A stretch of DNA of 25,077 bases, from positions 1 to 25,077 of the forward strand of contig CALMGA010000123.1 in the NCBI GenBank assembly GCA_937863205.1, written 5' to 3'. The translations under genes were made by a program, and so were the position numbers. Shown piece after piece: positions 1 to 8,799 of this stretch (position 1 is the first letter of the stretch; every line of letters begins with the position of its first letter). The stretch comes from an uncultured Beijerinckiaceae bacterium (GTDB lineage: Bacteria > Pseudomonadota > Alphaproteobacteria > Rhizobiales > Beijerinckiaceae). Below the pieces are notes generated by a model that saw nothing but the letters and a program-made list of their open reading frames with translations, was not told the DNA's origin and ran no database searches.

Positions 1-41
1 CTGTTCACGACGGAGCGCGCCAGGGCAAAGCTCGCAAAGAG

Positions 42-374
42 CTATCCCCAGCCTGCCAAAGAGTCATAAACTCTGTGCAGAGCCACTAGCTTGAATTTGC
101 GGTCCGCATCGAGCGATGGAGCGATCTCAACCGCGCCCAAGGTGTGAAGCTGCCGTGGCGGAGGAAGGCGCGTGCGGCACGGATCGCACGAGTATTGCGC
201 GCGACCGAGTGGCGTGGCTGGCAGGATGAGGTGATACTTTGCGCCCTCCAGCCTTGTGCTGGCCACGCGTATCTTGCCGTCATTTGGTGCGAGCAGGACG
301 AGCCAGCCGACCGATTCGTACTCACCCTCACCCATCGCACCAGTTTGACCAAGCCGACGAAAACTTTGCGCCAT
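42..374 (-). CDS. Small hypothetical protein
   Basis: I do not recognise this 110-residue protein. I chose the ATG at 374 because a GAGG lies about nine bases upstream (384-387); the frame stays open further up to about 440. The composition looks protein-like (for example EYESVGWLVLLAPNDGKIRV, then ILPATP and CDPC), with no signal peptide or membrane segment. It ends in a TAG at 42-44. The frame on the opposite strand is also open, so this may be a degraded gene or chance. It sits in a decayed region with other gene fragments. Confidence 0.4.
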   Translation of the reverse strand: MAQSFRRLGQTGAMGEGEYESVGWLVLLAPNDGKIRVASTRLEGAKYHLILPATPLGRAQYSCDPCRTRLPPPRQLHTLGAVEIAPSLDADRKFKLVALHRVYDSLAGWG

Positions 375-451
375 CAGTTTCGACCTCTGCCACTTCCAGA
401 TCTGCTGAAGCGACGAAGCGCTGGAAGCCGACATAGGCACCGAAGGCCTTC

Positions 452-856
452 TTGGCGTTCACATTCCAGGGGCAAGGCGATGCTTCAGGACACCTCATCG
501 GCTTCCTACGGCAGGTCTGGCCGAGGCAGCTGGTGGCCAAGACGGCCAGGACAGCCGCCGCGCTGGCCGGCTTGGCCCTCTCGGCTGGCGACGATACTCC
601 CGCCGTCGTCGAGGCCGTGCTCCCGTTACTGACGGGGGTCGGCCCACACTGGTTCAGTCCCCTGCACTTCGCCGGCGGTACACTGGTCGGATCGCATGCC
701 GAAGCGCATTTGGCCATCCTCCACGCCGTCCTGCCCGAGGACGCGGCGGATTGGGTCCATGGCACGGAGCAGATCATCGATGCACTTGCTATCGCCGGGT
801 CGCTGCAGGCCGACCCGCGCCTGATTGATCTCCGGCGACGCGTCATGGCGCGGTGA
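452..856 (+). pseudogene. Hypothetical protein fragment, probably a C-terminal remnant
   Basis: This 134-residue reading frame starts at a TTG with no convincing ribosome binding site and has an in-frame stop just upstream (434-436), so the N-terminus is probably missing. The body is alpha-helical in character, with the stretches VVEAVLPLLTGVGPHWFSPL and LPEDAADWVHGTEQIIDALA, and a basic end (DLRRRVMAR) typical of a true C-terminus. I do not recognise the family. Codon use is GC-rich and consistent with coding. Its surroundings hold a truncated receiver domain and a GroEL fossil, so a truncated gene is more likely than a small intact one. Confidence 0.4.
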
Positions 857-965
857 CGTCCGTGGCCAAGCCGGTGAGCCAGCCCCCGCGTGATAGGCGA
901 CACTCACCGGTTTAGGAGGCACTGCGGCGCCGCTCGGCGTTGAACTTCTTTTCCGGACTATAGCG

Positions 966-1175
966 ATGGACGCGCAAATGCCGGTCATGGACGGCATCGC
1001 GGCCAGCGGCCTGTTCAGGACGCCTAGCAGGGCGAGCCGCACGACGCCGATCGTCGCCCTGACCGCCAATGTCCTGCCGGATCAGGTCGCGAGTTTCCTC
1101 GCCGCCCGCATGGACGCGCATGTCGCAAAGCCGTTCGACCCCGGAGAACTGCTGGCTGTGGCAGGACGCGGTCCG
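966..1175 (+). pseudogene. Response-regulator receiver domain, C-terminal half only
   Basis: The translation MDAQMPVMDG...TPIVALTANV...MDAHVAKPFDPGELL is the second half of a CheY-like receiver domain. It has the phospho-acceptor Asp region (D2 in MDAQMPVMDG), the conserved Thr/Ala switch region (ALTAN) and the conserved Lys (AKPF). The first half of the domain, with the acidic pocket, is absent: the upstream in-frame sequence (GVELLFRTIA) is not receiver-like. The ALTAN and MPVMDG signatures are typical of receivers at the end of hybrid histidine kinases. After about 1175 the frame stays open to 1502 but no longer resembles the family. This is a non-functional remnant. Confidence 0.75.
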
Positions 1176-1274
1176 CTTCTCCGGGGGAGGCATGAGGGCT
1201 TCGACAATGTATCGCCTCGGCTAATTCAAGCACTATCCGACGACGTTCAAAAAAAGGATCGATCTGATCCGAAG

Positions 1275-1403
1275 CTATGGCTTGGCATGAGCCTTGGGCG
1301 CATCCGCGATCGTGCACTTCGTCATGATCAGCAGCTTGGCAATGGAAGCGGCGTTCTGCAAGGCGGTCCGAACGACCTTGGCAGGATCGACGACGTCTAT
1401 ATC
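1275..1403 (-). pseudogene. GroEL (60 kDa chaperonin) C-terminal fossil
   Basis: Between an in-frame TGA (1404-1406) and a TAG (1275-1277) the minus strand encodes 42 residues including [20 protein letters not shown] and LLIMTK, then TIADAPK. This matches the very conserved end of GroEL's equatorial domain (consensus near [23 protein letters not shown]). No start codon, no upstream chaperonin sequence and no Gly-Met-rich tail are present. It is a short relic of an accessory groEL copy, caught between the receiver remnant and the large STAND gene. The bases from here to 1648 contain nothing else I can identify. Confidence 0.82.
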
Positions 1404-1648
1404 TCACGACGAAGTGCCTTCGAGGAAACGTCGGAGACGCTTGACATGTCCGAACCCTCGATCGGCAACCTTCTGATCTCTCCGGCGAGGCGTCGGCCGT
1501 AGCAAACCACTGTTGTCAGAGGTAAATCCCGGTGATCGGCATCGGCCACCGGTGGACCCAAGAAAAGAAGCTGGTGTGGGCGCAAGAGCACCGCGCGGCA
1601 ACGAGCTGTCACGTCCTCGCAGAAACGAAGAGATCCGCATGTGTCCGT

Positions 1649-4600
1649 CTACTGAGCCGGCATCGGCATCGACGTTCCGGCCCGCTTCGACTGCAGCCAC
1701 TGCTTCCACGCAGCCGACCTGTAGGGAGGTTTCGCGTCATCGATGCACCACCCCGGCGGCTCGCGCGGGAGGAAGTACCGTTCCCGCTCCGCCAACGTCA
1801 AACAGTCGGTCACGGCACGCTTCGCCGCTGCCATGAGGCTTCGCGTATCCGGATAGATCCGCCAGCCGAACGATTTTCCGTCGGCATCGATGATCAGTCT
1901 GTCACCGGTGTCGTTGAAAGCCAGTCTGGTCAGTTTGGCTCCTGACAGGAAGTTGCGGCCGTCATTGTCCAGGCTTTCCAGGGTTGCCGTCTGCCAAAGG
2001 ATCAGGAATCCATCCCCATGAAGCGTGGCGAACCGCTTTCCCTGCTTGTCGAACGCAATCCCGACGGCATTGGATTTGCGACCGTTGACTTTCAGATCGG
2101 TTGCCAGCTTTCTTTTCATGTCGATCAACCGGAGCTTTCCGTTCCTGACGATCAGGGCATGGCGGCCATCCGGGCTCATGCGCGCGCATTGGAAGTCCGC
2201 CGCCAAAGGCATCGCGTCTTCCGTCGTCACCTGCCCCGACGCTGCGTCGATGCCGAGCACCTTGAGGATCCTGGTCGGTCCGCTTGCGTCGAGCAGAACG
2301 AAGGCGCGCCGACCGTCATCCGAGAACGCCGCATCGATGGGTGTGCCGGCCGCGCCGTCCACGACCATGGTACGAGCCAAGCTGACGAGCGTCGCGCGCC
2401 CATCGGCAATATCGAGCTTGCTTGAATTGTCAGCACTTGAAATCGAATGATGAGCACCCGGCATCGCGCAGGGAATCGCATTGGTGCCCTCCTGCGCGGC
2501 AGCCCCCGTTACGGGCTCGAAGTCCTCGGCAGTTCCTCGCGCATAGACTTGCAGCAGCCCTTCCTTGTAGGCAGTCAAACTCAATTGTGAGTCGGCGGTG
2601 CCGTCCATGCCGATGATCACTTTGCCGTTCGGCGCCGTTTCCGTTGTGACTTCCATCGATCTTGGATTGACGATCGAGAGGCGACCGTCGCCGCGGCCGA
2701 TTAAGATCTGCTGGAAATCATAGGTCGGCATTGCGATCATCGCCGGTTCGGCTTCGTGCCCCTTGACGCCTCTTGGAGCGCCCCCCTGCGCCATGACTTT
2801 GACGATTGTCTTCCCAAGGGCCACAAAGCTAATCGTCATGTCGCGACTGATCAGTATGGTAGCCCTATCCATCTCCTGCGCCGAAAGTTCTTTGTAGGTT
2901 CTTGCGTATGGGCCGTTGTTGTTCTCGCAGTCGTAGGAACTGACGGAATCGGATCCAGAAAGGTCCCACGTTTCGACTCTGAATCGGACCTTGTCCCCTC
3001 TGAGTTTTATGTTCTGATGAAGGGAGATATCATTGTTCTCCCGATGCCATCCGCAGATCTGCTGTTCGACCGACGCTGAAAATCGGGACTGAACGACGCC
3101 GCTTTCGACGTCGATCAGCAGAAGCTCGCGTCCAGACGCCACGACCAGCAGCGAATTGCTGTTGAACTGGAGATTGAAGGGCTGGACATCTTTCAGTAGC
3201 TCCGCGATGTCGAGGAGGTTGGTTGTGCCCTTGACGCGGTCGAAGACATGCACGCCTTCGTCGTTTGCCGCTGCGATGAAGCGGCCATCGTAGCTGATCG
3301 CGCTCAAGTAGACGGGGGCCGGCAGAGTACCTTGCCAAAGAAGACGATTGCGGTTCACCTCGTGAAGACGCAGTGCCATGCGAAGCCAGTGTTCCGCCGA
3401 TGGCAGATAGGGGCGGTCTGGATGGTCGGGATCATTCGGCAGCGATTCGAGCGCAAGCAGGATGGCTCGCTCGGCGTCGCCCTGGTTGACCAGTCCGATC
3501 ACCTGGCTCGTTTGCGATCTGGTTTGTGACGTTTGGGATTCATGGAGGCGGCTCACCGCCTCCTGCTGCGATAGCCTTGCTTGGCCGGTCGCAACATAGG
3601 CCAGATGGGCGAAACCGGCAGCCAGGACAGCGATCAAGCCGAAAACGACGCTCGAAGTCCATGCGACGGCCTGCAGACGGTTGGCCTGGTTGCGCGACCC
3701 GCGCACGAAGGCGCGAATCTCGTCGGACAGCTCGTCGCCGTAGGTGTCGACTATGGCGCGTGCCTGGGCAAGCGGCAGGCCGCGTGCCAGCAGCAGTTCA
3801 CCGCGCCGCTTTCCGTCCTCCCAGCGTCGTCGCTGAATCTCGACCTCGTCGCGCACGCGGTAGAAGTCGGCGCTGTCGGCGACGATCCCTGCCGCGCGCG
3901 CCCAATCACTCAGCACGCGCTGATGGGCGAGGCGCACGAAGGTGCCACCGCCTTCAGCGGTCAGGGTCAGCAGCCGAGCGGCGACCAGCGCGGCGACCAG
4001 GGCGTGTCCCGCTTCGTCGGGCGCTGCCTGAGCCAGGGGCGCGGCGCGCGCGGTCAGGCCGGCGCCGCCGGCGCCGTTCGGCAAGAGTTCGGCGAGTTGG
4101 CGGATGAGCCGGGCCAGTCTGCCGCGCTCGCTCACGCCGAGTTGGGCCAGCGCCGTCTCGCCGGCCTCCTCGATGATGCCCTTCAAGCCGCCGAGCCGGT
4201 CGAAGGCGGCCACCGGCAGCACCGTCCCGGCGCCATCGCTTTCGCGCGCTTCCCACAGGCGGCTGAGGGCGAGCTGCAGCAGCGGGAGCATGTCCGGCCG
4301 GTCGGCCTCGCGCAACAAACGTTCGTCGAGTCCTTCCCCGGTCACTGGATCGCATGCGAAGGTCAGCGCTGCCGCCTTTGCCGGCTCGCGGACGATTTCC
4401 GCCAGTTCTGCCGTGGCAGGCGGCGCGAGATCATAGGACGCACCGGTATCCTTGAGTGCCTTCAGCGCCGGCACCGTCAGCATCGCTGCGTACAGGTCGG
4501 CCCGAAGCGTCGCCAGCAGCCAAACGCGTCCCGAAGCGACGAACGCCGCCAGCAGCGTGGAAAAGCGCTCCCGCACTTCCGTCGGCACGGATGGGGCAAA

Positions 4601-5782
4601 CAGCTCGTCGAGCTGGTCGACGAGCAGCATCAGGTCGCAGCGCAACGGGCGACCGTAGTGCTCGCTCCGCATCGCGTGCTCGCCGATGCGGGCGAGCGCG
4701 TTGACGAGCGGTCGGATCGCGCCGGCGTCCGCGTGGACGAGCAGCGATTCGAGTTCCGACGGCGTCTTCCAATCGCCATCGGCGATTTCGGGCAGCGCCG
4801 CGCCGCGGCCTTCCTCTTCGGGGGACACATCGTCGTCGCGCTGCAAAAGCGCTTGAGCCAGCGCCGCAAACGGTCCGTTGGCGCCATCGCCTGGCCGCAT
4901 CACGGCAACGCGCCAGAGGTCGACCTCCGGCACCACGCCGGGCGTGACCAGGCGCGGGATCAGCCCGGCGCGCGCCATCGACGACTTGCCGGTCCCGCTC
5001 GCCCCAACAAGCAGCAGAAAGCGCGTGCCGTTCGCCGAAACGTCGCGCAGGAGGTCGATGGCGCGGCGGATGTCGCGGCCGCGGCCGAAGAACACCGGTG
5101 CGTGCCGGGTGCCGAAGACATCGAGGCCGCGGAACGGTGACCCCTTGGTGGCTGGCCAGGGAACGACGCGACCGCCGGCGATTTTGTCGGCGACCCATTT
5201 GCGCAGCAGCGTTTCGAGCTGCCGCTCGAAGTCGTCCTCATCTCGATAGCCGTTCAGCGCCGCGATGAAATGACCTTGGCGCGTGACGAACCAGCGTTCG
5301 AAGAAGCCGCGCAGGCTCGCCCACTCGCGCTCGATGTTCGCGCGGTCGGGATCATCGAGCCGGGTGAGCGGCGATCCACCGGAATAGCGGAAAACGAAAA
5401 CGTCGGGCAGTTCGCCGCCCTGGCGGCGCTTGTCGATGGCGGTGAGGATCTCGTACGCCGTGCCGCTGGGGTAGGGCTCACCATCCGGGGTGCGCTCGAA
5501 GGCGGGCGGCAGTTCCGTGCCAAGCCGCCACTTGAGGATGCCCACGACGACATCGCAGTCGGCCGCGGGGGGGATCTGCTTCTGGAAGGTGTCGTGCGCC
5601 TTGTAGTGTTCTGTTTCCCAGCGCACCGTCCTAAGCCGCGCGAAGCCGGCGAACTCGGTGTTGAGCCGGCTGACCACGGTCTCGGAACGCCGCCGTTCGA
5701 TGGCCGCGTCACCGGGCGAGGAGATGAAGACGTGGTAATCAGGCAAGGCGACGCATCTTCTTTGCCGGCGAACGATCGACAC
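1649..5782 (-). CDS. DUF4062 / STAND NTPase / TM / beta-propeller protein (copy 1)
   Basis: A predicted signal-transduction or defence ATPase of about 1377 residues. The N-terminal ~110 residues form a DUF4062-like domain (YHVFISSPGD near residue 15, then CDVVVGILKWRLGTELPP). The NTPase follows: P-loop GASGTGKSS at about 260-268 and Walker B LMLLVDQLDELF at about 384-395, ending with a helical LAHQRVLSDWARA segment. One transmembrane helix lies near 706-731, then a short coiled linker and a degenerate beta-propeller (SYDGRFIAA, SPDGRHALI, DKQGKRFATL) to a conserved tail with CLTLAERE. The overall plan resembles animal NWD1-type proteins and bacterial antiphage STAND proteins. The frame is open up to 6124, but that part overlaps the patatin gene. 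A GTG at 5782 or a TTG at 5746 precedes the domain; I chose the GTG. It lies 56 bases after the patatin stop, suggesting one operon. Confidence 0.88.
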   Translation of the reverse strand: MSIVRRQRRCVALPDYHVFISSPGDAAIERRRSETVVSRLNTEFAGFARLRTVRWETEHYKAHDTFQKQIPPAADCDVVVGILKWRLGTELPPAFERTPDGEPYPSGTAYEILTAIDKRRQGGELPDVFVFRYSGGSPLTRLDDPDRANIEREWASLRGFFERWFVTRQGHFIAALNGYRDEDDFERQLETLLRKWVADKIAGGRVVPWPATKGSPFRGLDVFGTRHAPVFFGRGRDIRRAIDLLRDVSANGTRFLLLVGASGTGKSSMARAGLIPRLVTPGVVPEVDLWRVAVMRPGDGANGPFAALAQALLQRDDDVSPEEEGRGAALPEIADGDWKTPSELESLLVHADAGAIRPLVNALARIGEHAMRSEHYGRPLRCDLMLLVDQLDELFAPSVPTEVRERFSTLLAAFVASGRVWLLATLRADLYAAMLTVPALKALKDTGASYDLAPPATAELAEIVREPAKAAALTFACDPVTGEGLDERLLREADRPDMLPLLQLALSRLWEARESDGAGTVLPVAAFDRLGGLKGIIEEAGETALAQLGVSERGRLARLIRQLAELLPNGAGGAGLTARAAPLAQAAPDEAGHALVAALVAARLLTLTAEGGGTFVRLAHQRVLSDWARAAGIVADSADFYRVRDEVEIQRRRWEDGKRRGELLLARGLPLAQARAIVDTYGDELSDEIRAFVRGSRNQANRLQAVAWTSSVVFGLIAVLAAGFAHLAYVATGQARLSQQEAVSRLHESQTSQTRSQTSQVIGLVNQGDAERAILLALESLPNDPDHPDRPYLPSAEHWLRMALRLHEVNRNRLLWQGTLPAPVYLSAISYDGRFIAAANDEGVHVFDRVKGTTNLLDIAELLKDVQPFNLQFNSNSLLVVASGRELLLIDVESGVVQSRFSASVEQQICGWHRENNDISLHQNIKLRGDKVRFRVETWDLSGSDSVSSYDCENNNGPYARTYKELSAQEMDRATILISRDMTISFVALGKTIVKVMAQGGAPRGVKGHEAEPAMIAMPTYDFQQILIGRGDGRLSIVNPRSMEVTTETAPNGKVIIGMDGTADSQLSLTAYKEGLLQVYARGTAEDFEPVTGAAAQEGTNAIPCAMPGAHHSISSADNSSKLDIADGRATLVSLARTMVVDGAAGTPIDAAFSDDGRRAFVLLDASGPTRILKVLGIDAASGQVTTEDAMPLAADFQCARMSPDGRHALIVRNGKLRLIDMKRKLATDLKVNGRKSNAVGIAFDKQGKRFATLHGDGFLILWQTATLESLDNDGRNFLSGAKLTRLAFNDTGDRLIIDADGKSFGWRIYPDTRSLMAAAKRAVTDCLTLAERERYFLPREPPGWCIDDAKPPYRSAAWKQWLQSKRAGTSMPMPAQ

Positions 5783-5838
5783 GCCCCAAACGGGCGAGTT
5801 GGACTTATTAGCTCTGTCGACCAGGGCAAGTAAACTGT

Positions 5839-6825
5839 TCAGCCCCGGCCTGCAATTTCCCGCACGCGAAACGAGCAACGGCGCAGGTTTGTGGACCGCT
5901 GCGGGGGAGCAACGCCGATCTGTCCTGCGATCGGCCAGACCGAGCTTGTTTCCCCAAACCAGGACATCAGCAGCAGCGTGAGGTGCTGCGCGTCCGCGAT
6001 CTGCGCCGCCAGGGCCTTCACCGCCAGACCGATCGGGTGCGAGCGCTTCGCCTCCGCGATCCCCACCGTCGGGCGGTAGGTTCCGGTCCCGACCGACATG
6101 ATCTTCAGGTTGGCCGGCCCGCACGGCCAGTTCAGGCCGAAGGGCGGCAGCGCGGCTGCGAGAAAGAAGGCGAGCGAGGGATTATTATGCGGCGTCATAC
6201 CGCCGTCGAGGAACAGGCCGGGCGGCTTGCCCTCGGTGATGGTGATGATCTGCGGATCGAAGTAGTGCGGCGCCGCCGTGCTCGCCCGCACAAGAGTGGC
6301 GAGAGGCAGGTCGGCGTTGCCGATGAAGCTGCGGTCGTCCGGCGTCGCCCAGTAGGCCGAGCGCCTGTTGTTGAGGAGGAGCCAGGAGCCGCCGGTGTCG
6401 ATGCGCTTCAGCACGAGGCCGAGCCCGGTCTGCAGGTCCACGGTGCCCAGACGCCGATCTGCCAGCACAGCATCCAACTCGGCCTGCAGGTAGGCCGCCT
6501 CGAACTTCGCAGTCCAGCCGGGCAGGCGCCAGAACATCCTGCGGAAGACCCTGGGCGCGAGCCGGTTGTAGAAGTCCTTGATCTCGCCGGCGCTGAAGCC
6601 CATCGCCAGCGTGGTCGCGATGATGGCGCCGGTCGAAGTGCCGCCGATCAGGTCGAACCAGTCGCACAGCCTGACCGTCCGGCCTTCCCGCTGCGCGATC
6701 AGCGCCTCCAGGCGCTCCAGGAAGGCAATGGCCATGGAGCCGCGGACACCACCGCCGTCGATCGTCAGGATGCGCTTGGGTCCCGGCCCAAAGAGGTGAC
6801 GGTCCCGGGGAAGCTCGTCGTGCAT
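5839..6825 (-). CDS. Patatin-like phospholipase
   Basis: A patatin-family acyl hydrolase of about 328 residues, expected to cleave membrane phospholipids. All catalytic signatures are present: the oxyanion loop DGGGVRG near residue 25, the nucleophile elbow GGTSTG with Ser at about 64, and the DGG catalytic Asp at about 207 followed by NNPS. The ATG at 6825 is the better start; a GTG at 6831 is the alternative. The C-terminal tail after MSWFGETSSVWPI does not follow the usual ending I expect for these patatins and may be eroded or variable. It lies immediately upstream of, and is probably co-transcribed with, the STAND NTPase. That suggests an effector switched on by the sensor. The CD-NTase gene that normally accompanies CBASS patatins (CapV) is absent nearby. 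Confidence 0.9.
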   Translation of the reverse strand: MHDELPRDRHLFGPGPKRILTIDGGGVRGSMAIAFLERLEALIAQREGRTVRLCDWFDLIGGTSTGAIIATTLAMGFSAGEIKDFYNRLAPRVFRRMFWRLPGWTAKFEAAYLQAELDAVLADRRLGTVDLQTGLGLVLKRIDTGGSWLLLNNRRSAYWATPDDRSFIGNADLPLATLVRASTAAPHYFDPQIITITEGKPPGLFLDGGMTPHNNPSLAFFLAAALPPFGLNWPCGPANLKIMSVGTGTYRPTVGIAEAKRSHPIGLAVKALAAQIADAQHLTLLLMSWFGETSSVWPIAGQIGVAPPQRSTNLRRCSFRVREIAGRG

Positions 6826-6916
6826 CGTCACTTGATTGATTCGATCGGCCCTTGCTAGCTTCTATGCTGGACCGGGGCGCCCCGCTACTCTCGTCCGGCG
6901 TCGCGGAACCAGGACG
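6826..6916. promoter_or_regulatory. Divergent intergenic region of the candidate conflict locus
   Basis: This 91-base gap separates the patatin start (minus) from the TM-RyR start (plus), so both transcription units must be controlled from here or from inside the neighbouring genes. I see an AT-richer patch around 6830-6870 but no convincing -35/-10 pair and no strong dyad. The assignment rests on geometry only. Confidence 0.4.
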
Positions 6917-8799
6917 ATGACCGAAGACACGTTGCAGACCGTGGGTTTGAGTGCTTTGAAACTCCTCGCGAAGCGGCTCAACACGCGCTTGATCTTCGGC
7001 ATCGTGCCCTTCGCCTTCGGTACGGCGACCATCATCCTCGGCGTCATCGGCTGGTCGCTCAAGCTTTACGACGGCAGCCTGCATTCGGTCGGCGAGATCG
7101 CATTCAGGGCATCGGGCGATTTCGCCCCGAGCATCAAGAGTCTCGAGGGCGGTAATAAAATCACCGTTCTTGCCGCTCTGACAGGCCTGTTGACGCTGTA
7201 CTCCTCGCTGATCGCCGTGCTGGCCCGGCTGTTCCGGGAGAAGCGGCGCAAGCTGCTGGCGCGGCACGTCCATCGCGGCCATCCCGTCGTGATTGGGTCG
7301 ACGCGCCTCGCCGTACGCGCCGTCGACCTGTGGCGCAGGCACGACCGACGGGCGCTGCAGGTCGTTCCAAACGAAGAAACGCTGCTCTTTGGGCGCCCGG
7401 TGGTGCGGCACGCGCTCGAGGGTAGTCTCGTCACCGGACTGGCCCTTTGGCGGGCCGGCCGGATCTTCATCGACGCCGGCGATGATGCCCGCACTCTATG
7501 CCTGGCGCTGGAACTCTTCGCCGCCCTGGCGGCGCGCGGTCCTGGTTCGACTGCCCCTCGGCGCGGCGACTGGATCATCATCCTCGTCCGGAGTGATTAC
7601 GCCGAACACCTCGCGGCCAGGCTGGCGGAGCTGCGCAGGGCATCGCCCGATCCCGATGGACTGCCCAACGTTCACGTGCTGCGGCCCGAGCGCTTGATCG
7701 CGCGCCAATTGATGTTGGCCAGCCCGCCTTTCCTGCAGGCCGCGCCGGGCCGGCGCCTCCACGCCCTCCTCGTCGGCTTCGATCCGTTGGGCGAGGAAAT
7801 GCTGGAAGCGTTCTGCCAGCTCGCGATGGTCGTCGACCGGTCGCCGGCCATGGTGACCGTCCTCGTCGCCAGCGCAGCGGCGGCGCGCTCGCGCTTCTTC
7901 GGGGCACGGCCTGCCCTCGAGGGCACCGTCGATGTCGCCTTCGCGGACGCGCTCGATGACTTCCAGGCTGGCAGCACGGCGGCGGGCATCGCCTTGCGAG
8001 AGCGCGACGGCGCCGCCCCCGTCACGGTCGTTTACCTCACCGCCGCCGGGATCGGCGGCGCCCTGCCGGCCGTGATGTTGCTGCGGGCGATCCGGCGGCG
8101 GACCGGACGTTTGATCGCTCCCAGCTTCGTCAGGACGGGCAACGAGGGGGAAGTCGTGTCGTGGCGAGCGCTGTTCGGCTCCTCGCCGCCGGACGACTTT
8201 GTGGAGTTCGGCCTGTCGGATGCGTTCCTCGATGCCCAGCTCAGCGCGCCCGCCACGCGCGACAGGCTCGCTCGCGCCCTGCACGAGCACTCGCGGATCG
8301 AGGATGGCTCGGCAGGGCGGACGTCAACTGGGACAGGCTGCCGGAGAGCCTGCGTATCGCCAACCGCAACGCCGCCGACCACTGTCTTGCCAAGATGCAT
8401 TCGCTCGGTTTCGATGTCGGTGGCCTACCGCCGGGCGTGCTGCCGAAACTGGACGCCGCCGACGCGCAGGCCCTTATCGCGGAGGCTCCGGACGGGCCGC
8501 TCCTGCGACCGCTCCTGCGCTTGGAGCACGAGCGGTGGGCATGCGAGCGACGCTTCGGCGGTTGGGTGCAGGGCGAGGCGCGTGACGACGGCGCGCAGCG
8601 TCATCCGCTGCTCGTGCCCTGGGACGAGCTGCTCCCGCGCTCTCCCGAGGAGGTGGACAAGGATCATGCCCAGATCATGGGGCTGATCCGCTGCCTGGAG
8701 CGCGCCGGCGATCCAGGCCATGTGTTGTTGCGGCGCCAGGTCGTTTCGCCCGACAGCGCATCGGCACTCCGGCCGCTCGAAGCGGCGGCAGCGCCGTGA
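6917..8799 (+). CDS. Two-TM protein with Rossmann-like domains and C-terminal RyR domain (frameshifted)
   Basis: About 627 residues once a frameshift is corrected. Two transmembrane helices (about 26-47 and 82-105) precede a TrkA-N-like Rossmann segment (HPVVIGSTRLAVRAVDLWRR) and a second one (LHALLVGFDPLGEEMLEAF). The last ~160 residues are a RyR domain (WDRLPESLRIANRNAADHC, LRLEHERWACERRFGGW, HPLLVPWDEL), related to the repeat first named from ryanodine receptors. The first frame runs to about 8317 and the RyR part is in another frame. Adding one G to the GGG at 8315-8317 joins them as GSAGADVNWDRLPE. I start at the ATG at 6917; the frame is open from 6836. The stop overlaps the SLOG start as GTGA. 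The likely role is a membrane responder that binds a nucleotide-type ligand (inference). It may be a pseudogene if the shift is real. Confidence 0.78.

Noticed and set aside
3581..5140. Plus-strand open frame of 519 codons
   Set aside because: It is the antisense shadow of the STAND NTPase, with biased composition and no recognisable motifs; the minus-strand frame has P-loop and Walker B.
5783..6124. N-terminal extension of the first STAND protein over the patatin gene
   Set aside because: The extra ~114 residues are Arg/Gly/Pro-rich antifeature sequence overlapping the patatin coding region in another frame; the DUF4062 domain starts right after the GTG at 5782.
5839..6825. CBASS operon (CapV patatin)
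   Set aside because: No nucleotidyltransferase (CD-NTase), E1/E2 or JAB genes are present on either side; only the patatin would match.
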